From assembly GCA_947472735.1 (NCBI GenBank), contig CANJBY010000014.1:1-44923 (forward strand): 44,923 nt of DNA. The letters run 5' to 3'. Position numbers and translations under genes: made by a program. The DNA comes from Sphingomonadaceae bacterium. GTDB lineage: Bacteria > Pseudomonadota > Alphaproteobacteria > Sphingomonadales > Sphingomonadaceae. The first letter of the stretch is position 1. The number at the start of each line of letters is the position of its first letter. Positions 18,101 through 25,762 of the stretch are shown here, one piece after another. The notes beneath the pieces were generated by a model. The model was given only the letters and a program-made list of their open reading frames with translations. It was not told where the DNA came from and did not search any database.

Positions 18101-18616
18101 TTACAGCATCCGGGCAAACAGGAATTCCGGATCGACATGATCGCCGACCCGGAAGGTAATGTCCGCCACCTTGGCAAAGGCGTAGCGGGCATAGAAGCGC
18201 TGAGCTCCGGGGTTGTCTGCATAGACCGATAGCTGCACCTCGTCTGCCCCGCGTGCGGCAAACTCGGCCATGGCCCAGTCCATCAGCGCCGCGCCGATGC
18301 CCTGCCCGGTCGCACTGGCGGCGGTGTAGAGCTGCTTCAGCTCCATCGCCGTCGCACCCCTTGCGTAATCCGGAAACCCGCAGGACAGGCCGATCTTGCA
18401 GTAACCGAGAAACTCGCCGTCGCGCTCCGCCAGCTGGTAGATCCGGTCGGGATTATCGAGTTCGGCAGCAACTGCCCGCTCTGACAGCGCGTCCTCGACG
18501 AAGGCCGCCAGGTCTTCCGGGCGGTAAAGGTGCCCGAACTTGGCCACGAAGCTCTCGATCGCGAGCTGCGACAGGGCCGGCACATCGGCAGCCTCGGCAG
18601 CGCGCAACACGGTCAT
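18101..18616 (-). CDS. GNAT family N-acetyltransferase
   Basis: A 171-residue acetyltransferase with MTVLRAAEAADVPALSQLA at the start, motif A region LYTAASATGQGIGAALMDW and the closing VYADNPGAQRFYARYAFAKV. The pattern is that of the RimI-like or phosphinothricin-acetyltransferase-like groups; the substrate is unknown. The ATG at 18616 overlaps the stop of the upstream GNAT gene (ATGA), so the two acetyltransferases are translationally coupled. Confidence 0.9.
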   Translation of the reverse strand: MTVLRAAEAADVPALSQLAIESFVAKFGHLYRPEDLAAFVEDALSERAVAAELDNPDRIYQLAERDGEFLGYCKIGLSCGFPDYARGATAMELKQLYTAASATGQGIGAALMDWAMAEFAARGADEVQLSVYADNPGAQRFYARYAFAKVADITFRVGDHVDPEFLFARML

Positions 18617-19083
18617 CCCAGATCCTTTGTCATGAAGCGACTGAACGGATCTTCGATGTAATCGGCGAAGGGCCCGCAGTCCACGAAACCGTGGCCGAGG
18701 TAAAGCCGGTGCGCGGCGGCGAATTCCTCCGTGGCGCCTGTTTCCAGGCTTAGCCGGGTATAAGCCCGCTCGCGCGCTTCGGCCAACAAGTGCAGCAGGA
18801 TCGCCCGGCCGGCGCCTTGCCCACGATAGTCCGGATGGACGCGCATCGACTTGATTTCGCCCTGGCGCGCATCCAGCGCCTTGAGCGCACCGCATCCGGC
18901 CAGACGGTCATCCTCCCAAGCCGACCAGAAGGTGACGTCCCGGCCCTTCAACCGCTCAACCGGCAGCGCATGAACGCTGTCCGGTGGGGACCACGCGTGC
19001 ATCTCGGCCAGGTGCAGTTCGAGCAGGGCGACAATGTCCGCACCGGACAGGTCGTCCTCAATGATCTTGTACCGCGCGGTCAT
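18613..19083 (-). CDS. GNAT family N-acetyltransferase (PanZ/YsnE-like)
   Basis: A 156-residue acetyltransferase. Motif A is SMRVHPDYRGQGAGRAILLHL and the family-typical LSLETGATEEFAAAHRLY then GHGFVDCGPFADY follow, close to the YsnE/PA4534-like subgroup with LHLAEMHAWSPPDSVHAL at the N-terminus. The substrate is unknown. It lies 61 bp downstream of arsC and is probably in the same transcript. Confidence 0.9.
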   Translation of the reverse strand: MTARYKIIEDDLSGADIVALLELHLAEMHAWSPPDSVHALPVERLKGRDVTFWSAWEDDRLAGCGALKALDARQGEIKSMRVHPDYRGQGAGRAILLHLLAEARERAYTRLSLETGATEEFAAAHRLYLGHGFVDCGPFADYIEDPFSRFMTKDLG

Positions 19084-19144
19084 GGCAGCTCCATGCGATG
19101 GATTGGCCTCGTTCCCGCGCCATGTGGGCGCTGTTGCCGCAGGC

Positions 19145-19489
19145 TCACAGGATCTCGTGAACCTTTTCCTGCGGACGGCAGAGACGCACGCCCTTGTCGG
19201 TCTCTACCAGCGGGCGTTCGATCAAGCGCGGTTCGGCCACCATCGCGGCCAGGACCTGCGCGTCGCCAGCGGCAGGCAGGCCGCGCTCCTCCGCATCCGT
19301 GCCCCGTAGGCGCAAGCCCTGCTGCGGCGTCATTCCGGCGTCGCGGTAGAGCTGGGCGAGCTTGTCCGCACTCGGCGGCGTAACAAGGTACTCTACCACG
19401 GTCAGTTCCATGCCCGGAGTCTCCGCGAGCAGCGCGAGAGTCTTGCGAGAGGTGCCGCAGGATGGGTTGTGCCAGATGGTGGCTTTCAT
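19145..19489 (-). CDS. arsC: Arsenate reductase (glutaredoxin-type, ArsC family)
   Basis: A 114-residue ArsC. The catalytic Cys is in HNPSCGTSRKTLALL near residue 11, and the arsenate-binding arginines lie in EPRLIERPLVE. The length fits the E. coli-type glutaredoxin-linked enzymes. No arsB, acr3 or arsR is next to it, so it may act as a general Spx/ArsC-type thiol oxidoreductase. The functional name comes from the family. Confidence 0.88.
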   Translation of the reverse strand: MKATIWHNPSCGTSRKTLALLAETPGMELTVVEYLVTPPSADKLAQLYRDAGMTPQQGLRLRGTDAEERGLPAAGDAQVLAAMVAEPRLIERPLVETDKGVRLCRPQEKVHEIL

Positions 19490-19519
19490 GTCCGGGTCCT
19501 TTTCCAGGGTCTTTTACAG

Positions 19520-19550
19520 CCGTTTTTGGGCCTTTAGCGGCAAAAAACGG
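19520..19550. repeat. Inverted repeat between arsC and the TonB receptor
   Basis: CCGTTTTT (19520-19527) and AAAAACGG (19543-19550) are an 8-bp perfect inverted repeat with a 15-bp spacer in the divergent promoter region. It could be an operator or a bidirectional transcription barrier. No gene ends here, which argues against an ordinary terminator. Confidence 0.35.
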
Positions 19551-19574
19551 AAAAGAGCAAATTTGATCCTTGTC

Positions 19575-19593
19575 AATGCGAACGATTCGCATT
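19575..19593. promoter_or_regulatory. Fur-like box 1
   Basis: AATGCGAACGATTCGCATT is a perfect palindrome (8-bp arms, CGA centre), 43 bp before the receptor ATG. GCGAA-N3-TTCGC resembles iron-regulator (Fur) boxes of GC-rich alphaproteobacteria. It would allow repression when iron is plentiful. Confidence 0.75.
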
Positions 19594-19606
19594 AGCTGCA
19601 TCCTTA

Positions 19607-19623
19607 TTGCGAACGATTCGCAA
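19607..19623. promoter_or_regulatory. Fur-like box 2
   Basis: TTGCGAACGATTCGCAA is a second palindrome sharing the GCGAACGATTCGC core with box 1. The two centres are 31 bp apart, close to three helical turns, which would place two dimers on the same face of the DNA. It ends 12 bp before the receptor ATG. Confidence 0.75.
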
Positions 19624-19635
19624 CAGGGTTCGAAA

Positions 19636-21702
19636 ATGCAGCGTTTTGAAGCTTCCGCACTGACCATTGCTATCGCCCTTGGTGCCTTGCCGACAGCGGC
19701 GATGGCCGAGGAAGCCGAGGCGCCCTCGATCGTTGTGGTGGGACAGCATGACGATTACCAGCCTGAAGAGACCGCGAGTCTGAAGACCGGCACCTCGTTG
19801 CACGACACGCCGCAGAGCGTGTCCGTGATCTCGCGCGAGCAGATCGAGGACCAGGGTTTCGAGCAGCTCAACGATGTGCTGCGCTACGTACCCGGCGTGT
19901 CGCTGGCGCAGGGCGAGGGCCACCGTGACCAGATTTCGATCCGCGGGCAGGCGACCACAGCGGACTTCTTCCTCGATGGCCTGCGCGACGATGCGCAATA
20001 CTACCGCTCGCTCTACAATATCGAACGGGTCGAAGTGCTGCGCGGGTCGAACGCCCTGCTGTTTGGGCGCGGCGGGGGCGGCGGCGCGATCAACCGCGTC
20101 TCCAAGGCGCCCCGATTTGATGGCCAAAGCATGTCGGGCGCGGCAAGCGTTGATAGCTTCGCGGCCTGGAGCGTGGCCGGAGACATCAACCAGCCGCTCG
20201 GTGACATGCTTGCGCTGCGGTTCAATGCGACTCACGAGGAGTTCGACAACCACCGCGACTTTTACGCCGGCCATTTCACCGGCGTCGCGCCGACACTGGG
20301 CGCCAAGCTGGGCGAAGCGACCACGCTGACCTTGGCGTACGAATATGCCGATGACAGCCGCATCACCGATCGCGGGGTGCCTTCATTCAACGGCTCCCCG
20401 ATCCGCGGCTACGAGAAGACCTTCTTCGGCGATCCGGCAATCAATCACAGTTCGGTCAAAGCGCATTTCGCCCGGGCCCGGCTCGATACCGAGCTGGCCG
20501 AGGGACTGACGCTTGACGTGACCGGCCAGTTCACCACTTACGACAAGTACTACGGCAACATCCTTCCCGGCGCGGTGAACACCGCCGGCACCATGGTGGC
20601 CCTGACCGGCTACCGCAGCACCACCCAGCGGGATAACTGGATCGGGCAGGCCAACCTCGTGTGGAAGGGCGATACTGGCCCGGTGAAGCACACCCTGCTG
20701 CTCGGCTTTGAAGCAGCGGATCAGGATACGCTGGCGGGGCGGGATGATGCGCGCTTCGCCGCGGCCACCAGCACCTCGGTGCCGCTGGCCCGCACGATCA
20801 GCGTCCCGGCGAGCACCTGGGCGGTGACCAGCCTGAACCATTCGGCGGTACGCAGTCTCTCAGGCTATCTCCAGGACCAGCTCGAATTCGGCGAGCACGT
20901 GCAGCTGCTGCTCGGCCTGCGTTATGACGATTTCCGCATCACGGCCACCAACCGGCTCAACAATGCCGTGACCGGGCGGAGTGACGGCAAGTGGTCTCCG
21001 CGCCTCGGCCTGGTACTGAAGCCGATGCCGTCAATCTCGCTTTACGCCAGCTACGCCAAGAGCTTCCTGCCGCAGGCCGGCGATCAGTTCACCACGCTGG
21101 CGGCCAATATCCAGACGCTGGAGCCGGAGGAGTTCCGCAACCTCGAAGCCGGGGTAAAGTGGGACGTCACCGAAAGCCTTGCCTTCAACGCAGCGGTGTT
21201 CCGACTTGATCGCCGCAATACCCGGGCCAACGATCCCGTTACCGGCAATCCGGTGCTGACCGGGTCGAGCCGGGTCGACGGGTTCGAGGCTTCGCTGGCG
21301 GGTCGGATCTCGCCGCAGTGGCAGGCGACACTGGGCTACGCCTATCAGGACGGCGAAATCCGCACCACGACCACTGCCGCACCCGCCGGCCAAACGCTCG
21401 ACAAGCTGCCGCGCCATCAAGTAACCGCGTGGACGCGCTACGATGTAACGCCGGAGCTGGGCATTGGCATGGGGGTGGTCCACCAGTCGAGCCAGTTCGC
21501 CGCGATCAGCAACGCCGTGCGCCTGCCCGCCTTCACGCGGGTCGATGCAGCGGTGTTCTACACCGTCAGCGAACGCATCTCTCTGCAGCTCAATGTCGAA
21601 AACCTGTTCGACGCCGGGTACTTCCCCAGCGCCCACACCGACAACAACATTGCCACCGGCAAGCCGCTGGCGGCCAAGCTGACCGCGCGGGTGAAGTTCT
21701 AG
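19636..21702 (+). CDS. TonB-dependent siderophore receptor
   Basis: A 688-residue outer-membrane receptor. A signal peptide (residues 1-25, ending TAAMAEE) is followed by a plug domain with TPQSVSVISREQIEDQGF, the DVLRYVPGV segment, ISIRGQ and FFLDGLRDDAQYYRS, then VEVLRGSNALLFGRGGGGGAIN. The 22-strand barrel ends with LNVENLFDAGYF and a terminal Phe. The features fit the siderophore subfamily (FhuE/FpvA/FoxA-like), so it probably imports a ferric siderophore through TonB. Two Fur-like boxes stand directly upstream. The start at 19636 is chosen because it opens with the signal peptide. Confidence 0.93.
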   Translation: MQRFEASALTIAIALGALPTAAMAEEAEAPSIVVVGQHDDYQPEETASLKTGTSLHDTPQSVSVISREQIEDQGFEQLNDVLRYVPGVSLAQGEGHRDQISIRGQATTADFFLDGLRDDAQYYRSLYNIERVEVLRGSNALLFGRGGGGGAINRVSKAPRFDGQSMSGAASVDSFAAWSVAGDINQPLGDMLALRFNATHEEFDNHRDFYAGHFTGVAPTLGAKLGEATTLTLAYEYADDSRITDRGVPSFNGSPIRGYEKTFFGDPAINHSSVKAHFARARLDTELAEGLTLDVTGQFTTYDKYYGNILPGAVNTAGTMVALTGYRSTTQRDNWIGQANLVWKGDTGPVKHTLLLGFEAADQDTLAGRDDARFAAATSTSVPLARTISVPASTWAVTSLNHSAVRSLSGYLQDQLEFGEHVQLLLGLRYDDFRITATNRLNNAVTGRSDGKWSPRLGLVLKPMPSISLYASYAKSFLPQAGDQFTTLAANIQTLEPEEFRNLEAGVKWDVTESLAFNAAVFRLDRRNTRANDPVTGNPVLTGSSRVDGFEASLAGRISPQWQATLGYAYQDGEIRTTTTAAPAGQTLDKLPRHQVTAWTRYDVTPELGIGMGVVHQSSQFAAISNAVRLPAFTRVDAAVFYTVSERISLQLNVENLFDAGYFPSAHTDNNIATGKPLAAKLTARVKF

Positions 21703-22751
21703 AGCAGATGCCCGGTGCGGTCGCGCTTGGTCGCGAGGTACCGGGCGTTGTGAGAATTGGGCGGGAGCTGGTGCGGCACCCGCTCGGCCACGGTCACGCC
21801 CTCGCCTTCCAGCGCGGCGACCTTGGCCGGGTTGTTGGTCATCAGGCGGATCGAACTGACACCCAATAGCGCCAGCATTCGCGCGGCGACCGGAAAATCA
21901 CGCGCCTCGGTCGGCAGGCCGAGACGGTTGTTGGCATCGACCGTGTCAAAGCCCTGGTCCTGGAGGCGATAGGCGCGCAGCTTGTTGATCAGGCCGATCC
22001 CCCGCCCTTCCTGGCGCAAGTAAAGCAACACGCCCCATCCGCCTTTTGCGGCCTCGTCGGCCATGGCCGCCAGCGCGGCATCGAGCTGCGGACCGCAATC
22101 ACACTTCAGGCTGCCGAGGATATCTCCGGTGAGACACTCGGAATGGAGCCGGACCAGCGGGGGACGCGCACCATCGGGCGCGCCAATCACCAGTGCCACG
22201 TGTTCGCGGATATCGTCGACCGAACGGAACGCGACGATTTCCGCATCGTCCGCCGCTGCAACCGGCAACCGCGCGCGGCTGGCGATGCTGAGGTGGCGCA
22301 CGTCCTTCCATTCGGTCAAATCCCCGCTGGAGACCGGCTGGGTTTCGCCGCCGATATCCGGATCGGCCAGGAACGCGGGTAGAATCCCCGCCAGACGGGC
22401 AAGTTCCATTGCGGTGCGCGCCGCTTCGGGGTGCTCGAGGTGCTCGGCGAGGAAGGGGCCCTTGAGCGGGCTGGCGAGATCGAGCGCAGGGTCCGCCAGC
22501 ACCGCGGCACTGGCAAGCCCAAAAGGCTCTGCTGCGCGGATCAGTACCGGTGCATCGGGCACTGCCGCCGCGAGCTGATTGGCAAGCTTGAGCGTGACGG
22601 CACGAGCGGCCGAAATCAGCATGCGCGGCGCGTGTGCCTCCGGCGCGAAACCCGTTTCGGCCGGGAGCAGCCGCAGCACCCCGTCAACCTCGATCGGCCA
22701 ACCGTGACGCAGCGCATCAAGCGCCAGAGCGACCCGGCGAGTCGCTCTCAA
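21699..22751 (-). CDS. ribA: GTP cyclohydrolase II
   Basis: A 350-residue protein. The C-terminal 200 residues are the GTP cyclohydrolase II domain that starts riboflavin synthesis: HSECLTGDILGSLKCDCGPQ with the zinc cysteines, RQEGRGIGLINKL, and LPTEARDF. The N-terminal about 150 residues are a divergent extension seen in some alphaproteobacterial RibA proteins. The preferred start is TTG at 22751, overlapping the xth stop (TTGA); an ATG at 22790 inside xth is the alternative. The stop overlaps the convergent receptor stop. Confidence 0.92.
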   Translation of the reverse strand: MRATRRVALALDALRHGWPIEVDGVLRLLPAETGFAPEAHAPRMLISAARAVTLKLANQLAAAVPDAPVLIRAAEPFGLASAAVLADPALDLASPLKGPFLAEHLEHPEAARTAMELARLAGILPAFLADPDIGGETQPVSSGDLTEWKDVRHLSIASRARLPVAAADDAEIVAFRSVDDIREHVALVIGAPDGARPPLVRLHSECLTGDILGSLKCDCGPQLDAALAAMADEAAKGGWGVLLYLRQEGRGIGLINKLRAYRLQDQGFDTVDANNRLGLPTEARDFPVAARMLALLGVSSIRLMTNNPAKVAALEGEGVTVAERVPHQLPPNSHNARYLATKRDRTGHLL

Positions 22752-23539
22752 AGATCGAACTCCGTGATCAGGGGTACGTGATCGGAGCATTGCTCCCAGC
22801 TGCGGGTTTCCTCGACCACGCGATGGCTGCGCGATTGCGCGGCCAGATCCGGCGAAGCCCACATGTGGTCAAGGCGGCGACCCCGGTCCTTGGCCTGCCA
22901 CCAGGTGCGGTAAGACCACCACGACCAGTTGCGTTCGGGGGCCGGGACATGCTTGCGGCCCAGATCCTCCCAGCCGTGCGCGTAGCGCAGGCGGCCCAAC
23001 GTCTCCACCTCAAGCGGTGTGTGGCTGACCACCTTGAGCAGGGCCTTGTGGTCGTAGACGTCGCACTCCAGTGGGGCGATGTTGAAATCGCCGACCAGCA
23101 ACGTCGGCCGATCGAGTTGGTCCGCCCAACGGGTCATGCGTTCAAGGAAATCGAGCTTCTGGCCGAACTTCGGGTTAACCTCCCGGTCGGGCGTGTCGCC
23201 CCCGGCCGGGATGTACACGTTCTCGAGCACCAGGCCCTGTCCGGGACCGAGCAATTCCACGCCGACGTGGCGAGCCTCACCATTGTCCTGCCAGTCGTAT
23301 CGGGAAAATTCGCGAAGGGGGATGCGGCTGACCGTGGCGACGCCGTGGTAGCCCTTCTGCCCGTGGACTGCGCGGTGGACGTAGCCGAGGGCCTCGAACG
23401 CTTCATGCGGAAACAGTTCCTCAACCGTCTTGATCTCTTGCAGACACAAGACGTCGGGCGCCTGTTCGGCAAGAAACCGGGCGACCTGCGGCATGCGCAG
23501 GCGAACCGAATTGATGTTCCAGGTAGCGATTGAAACCAT
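22748..23539 (-). CDS. xth: Exodeoxyribonuclease III (AP endonuclease)
   Basis: A 263-residue enzyme of the exonuclease III/EEP fold that cleaves at abasic sites and removes 3'-blocked ends. Signature residues are present: TWNINSVRLR, LCLQEIKT (metal-binding Glu), the DFNIAP motif, and the C-terminal CSDHVPLITEF with Asp/His. Full length. It lies downstream of the candidate RNA's terminator, so it probably has its own promoter, and it is coupled to ribA. Confidence 0.96.
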   Translation of the reverse strand: MVSIATWNINSVRLRMPQVARFLAEQAPDVLCLQEIKTVEELFPHEAFEALGYVHRAVHGQKGYHGVATVSRIPLREFSRYDWQDNGEARHVGVELLGPGQGLVLENVYIPAGGDTPDREVNPKFGQKLDFLERMTRWADQLDRPTLLVGDFNIAPLECDVYDHKALLKVVSHTPLEVETLGRLRYAHGWEDLGRKHVPAPERNWSWWSYRTWWQAKDRGRRLDHMWASPDLAAQSRSHRVVEETRSWEQCSDHVPLITEFDL

Positions 23540-23587
23540 GCCGGGCGCTTTAGGTCACCGCCCCTGCGCCAGCAAGCGCGACGACAG

Positions 23588-23630
23588 CCAAAAAGAAAAC
23601 CCTCGTCCCGGGGGCAATGGGACGAGGGTT
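23588..23630 (-). terminator. Intrinsic terminator on the minus strand
   Basis: AACCCTCGTCCC (23598-23609) pairs perfectly with GGGACGAGGGTT (23619-23630) around a 9-base loop. Read on the minus strand it is followed by TTTTCTTTTT. It ends transcription coming from lolA or the RNA candidate upstream. Confidence 0.85.
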
Positions 23631-23748
23631 CCTTTGTGCGTTCGTCACGCGAGACAGCCCGGGCAGTTTAGAGGCCAGGGCAACAGGGGGGAAACCCGCC
23701 TCAACCCGTGCTGTCGAAAACCAATCTAGGAGCTTTCGGCTGTCTGCC
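23588..23748 (-). ncRNA. Candidate structured RNA downstream of lolA (6S-like)
   Basis: The 281 bp between lolA and xth carry no convincing gene on either strand. On the minus strand, GACAGC and GCTGTC (23710-23715 with 23653-23658) close a long stem. It continues as CGGG/CCCG and GAGGC/GCCTC, and the transcript ends at the terminator at 23588-23630. Total length near 160, a long interrupted hairpin and a terminal stem fit 6S RNA, which sequesters the housekeeping RNA polymerase. The identification rests on shape and partial recollection of the alphaproteobacterial consensus; the 5' end is approximate. Confidence 0.45.
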
Positions 23749-23820
23749 AAGTAAACAACCGACGTGAACTTGTCGCAATTTGTCGCAGCGCGGGAACGGT
23801 TGCCGACAGCCCGTGGCCCA

Positions 23821-24477
23821 TCATCGACGAGTTGGTAAACGGGGGTCGTTGAACCGGAAGGCGTTGTCAGGAACATCGATTCCATACCGGTGGTTGGAGA
23901 GCCGAATCGTGGTGCGTTTATTCTGCGAATCAAGCGCCACCCACGCGGTCAGTTCCATTCCACCCGGCGCGGAGGCCTTACGCACGAAGATCATCGTGAT
24001 CACCCCGTATTCGGGATGACGAGCGTCGCGCACCTCCATTGACACGACATTGGGATCCACCGTCGGCTGGAGACGGCCGAAGCGCGAAACATCCCGATTG
24101 GGATCCAGCAGCGCACCCAGCGGGCTGTTGCGAATCGGCCAGCGCTGGACCTGCCGCACCTCGTAATCGACGAGTGTGAGCGCCTTGCCGTCCGAGACGA
24201 TCAACAGCGGCACGCCTGGCTGGTACTGGAAGCGGATCCTGCCCGGGCGCTTCATGGTCAGCACCCCGTTCAGGCGTTGGCCGTTGCGATCGGTCTGGCT
24301 GAAGTCAGCGCGCAGCGTGGTAATTGCCCGCAACGCCGCGACCGCCCGATCGAGATCAGGGTTTGCTGCCGATGGAGCGGAGGCCGGAGCTTGCGCAGCA
24401 AGAGGCGTGGAAACGACAAGCGCCGCACTGATGGCGGCGCCTGCAAGCGTGATCGAAAGGCTTTTCAGGCGGTTCAT
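23821..24477 (-). CDS. lolA: Outer-membrane lipoprotein carrier protein LolA
   Basis: A 218-residue periplasmic chaperone that ferries lipoproteins from the LolCDE complex to the outer membrane. A signal peptide at 1-29 (MNRLKSLSITLAG through AAQA) is followed by the LolA opening ITTLRADFSQTDRNGQ, GVLTMKRPGRIRFQYQPG, and LTLVDYEVRQVQRWP. The start is the ATG at 24477; an upstream ATG at 24513 would spoil the signal peptide. Lnt, coded at 40149, acts earlier in the same route. Confidence 0.93.
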   Translation of the reverse strand: MNRLKSLSITLAGAAISAALVVSTPLAAQAPASAPSAANPDLDRAVAALRAITTLRADFSQTDRNGQRLNGVLTMKRPGRIRFQYQPGVPLLIVSDGKALTLVDYEVRQVQRWPIRNSPLGALLDPNRDVSRFGRLQPTVDPNVVSMEVRDARHPEYGVITMIFVRKASAPGGMELTAWVALDSQNKRTTIRLSNHRYGIDVPDNAFRFNDPRLPTRR

Positions 24478-24519
24478 GACACCGGACTTAGAGGCGGCGT
24501 CTTGAACTCGCAATGAACC

Positions 24520-24687
24520 TTACTTGATCTTGGCTTCCTTGAACTCGACGTGCTTGCGCACGACCGGATCGTACTTCTTGAAGGTGAACTTCTCGGTCGA
24601 GTTGCGCGGATTCTTCTTGGTGACGTAGAAGAATCCGGTGTCGGCGGTCGATACCAGCCGGATCTTGACGGTTGCGGGCTTCGCCAT
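24520..24687 (-). CDS. rpmG: 50S ribosomal protein L33
   Basis: A 55-residue ribosomal protein. The sequence opens [20 protein letters not shown] and ends in the basic [18 protein letters not shown]. It is the non-zinc form: the four zinc cysteines of the other form are absent. The ATG at 24687 gives the standard length. It lies 42 bp before lolA on the same strand. Confidence 0.97.
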   Translation of the reverse strand: MAKPATVKIRLVSTADTGFFYVTKKNPRNSTEKFTFKKYDPVVRKHVEFKEAKIK

Positions 24688-24873
24688 GGGCCTGTCCTGT
24701 AACTTTCCGATTCGGCCCGAGAGCCGCGCATAAAACTGACAAGGCGGCACGCATGGCCGCCCCAAGGCCCGCGCCATTGCGTCAGCAGGGCCGCAAAGTC
24801 AAGCACGCAGCGCGATTGCCTGTACCGCGAGCGCATGATACAGTTTCACTCGTAACCAGATCAAGGTCAATCC

Positions 24874-25669
24874 GTGCCCGATACCGATTTTGCCCGCCTG
24901 CCAGAAGCCGACGCCAAAGTGTTCACCGCCCCGCTGCAACGGCCAGCGCACGTTGGCGAGGATTGGCTGGAGCCGGGGCGGGGTTCCGGAGTTTGCGCGG
25001 CTGTCCGCCGATCTGGGTGCCCTGACTGGCTGGAGCGTCGTGCCCGTGCCGATGCTGATCCCTGATCACGTGTTTTTCTGGCACCTGGCGAATCGGCGCT
25101 TTCCGGCCGGCAACTTCATCCGCAGCCGCGAGACCTTCGACTACATCCAGGAACCCGACGTGTTCCACGACGTGTTCGGCCACGTGCCGATGCTCACCGA
25201 CCCGGTCTTCGCGGATTACATGCAGGAGTATGGCCGCGCCGGGTGGAAGGCGATGCGCTACAACCGCCTCAAGGCGCTGGGCGCGCTCTATTGGTACACG
25301 GTCGAGTTCGGGCTGATTCTCGAGGCGGACGGGGTGAAGGCCTATGGCGCCGGGATCCTCTCCGGGCCGACCGAAACGGTCTTTTCGGTGGAAGCGCAGT
25401 CACCCAATCGGATCATGCTGCATGTCGACCGGGTGATGCGCACGGACTACGTGATTGACGATCTCCAGCCGACCTATTTCGTGATCGAAAGCTTCTCCGA
25501 TCTCTATCACCAGACCGTCGATCGCGACTTTGACCGGCTTTACCGCAGCCTCAGTCCCGGGTTCACTTATGCCAACACGGCCGTGATCGACGTGGACGAC
25601 GTACTCCATCGCGGCACCCAGGAATACCTGCTGCGCGGCGGCCGACGCAGCGGCTCCGCTCCGACGTAA
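24874..25669 (+). pseudogene. phhA: Phenylalanine 4-monooxygenase, disrupted by an internal deletion/frameshift
   Basis: From a GTG at 24874 (with AAGG upstream) the frame reads an N-terminus ending AHVGEDWLEP, then leaves the family and stops at 25063-25065. One base over, from 24980, the frame continues GVPEFARLSADLGALTGW and the complete catalytic domain, with iron ligands in VFHDVFGHVP (two His) and YWYTVEFGL (Glu), to 25669. About 45-50 residues usual between these parts are missing, and the frames do not match. An ATG at 24890 could give a shortened in-frame protein, but it has no good ribosome-binding site and an unrelated first 30 residues. Probably inactive, or at best a truncated enzyme. 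Confidence 0.7.
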
Positions 25670-25762
25670 ACGGATTGAAATTGCTGCCGGTCGGGGACAT
25701 CTGGCGTTAACGCGTGCTGGACGATAGTATCATCCCGAATTCGAGCACCGGAAAGGCCGTAC

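Noticed and set aside
19145..19489. A complete arsenic resistance operon
   Set aside because: Only arsC is present; the neighbours are acetyltransferases and a TonB receptor, with no arsR, arsB or acr3.
23550..23933. 127-codon frame over the lolA-xth gap
   Set aside because: It overlaps the lolA end and runs through the terminator hairpin; the hydrophobic tail is probably chance. The RNA interpretation explains the structure better.
24890..25669. Reading phhA as an intact 259-residue gene from the ATG at 24890
   Set aside because: The first 30 residues are unlike the family and match the real N-terminus read in the wrong frame; no ribosome-binding site is seen. A frame-broken gene is the simpler reading.
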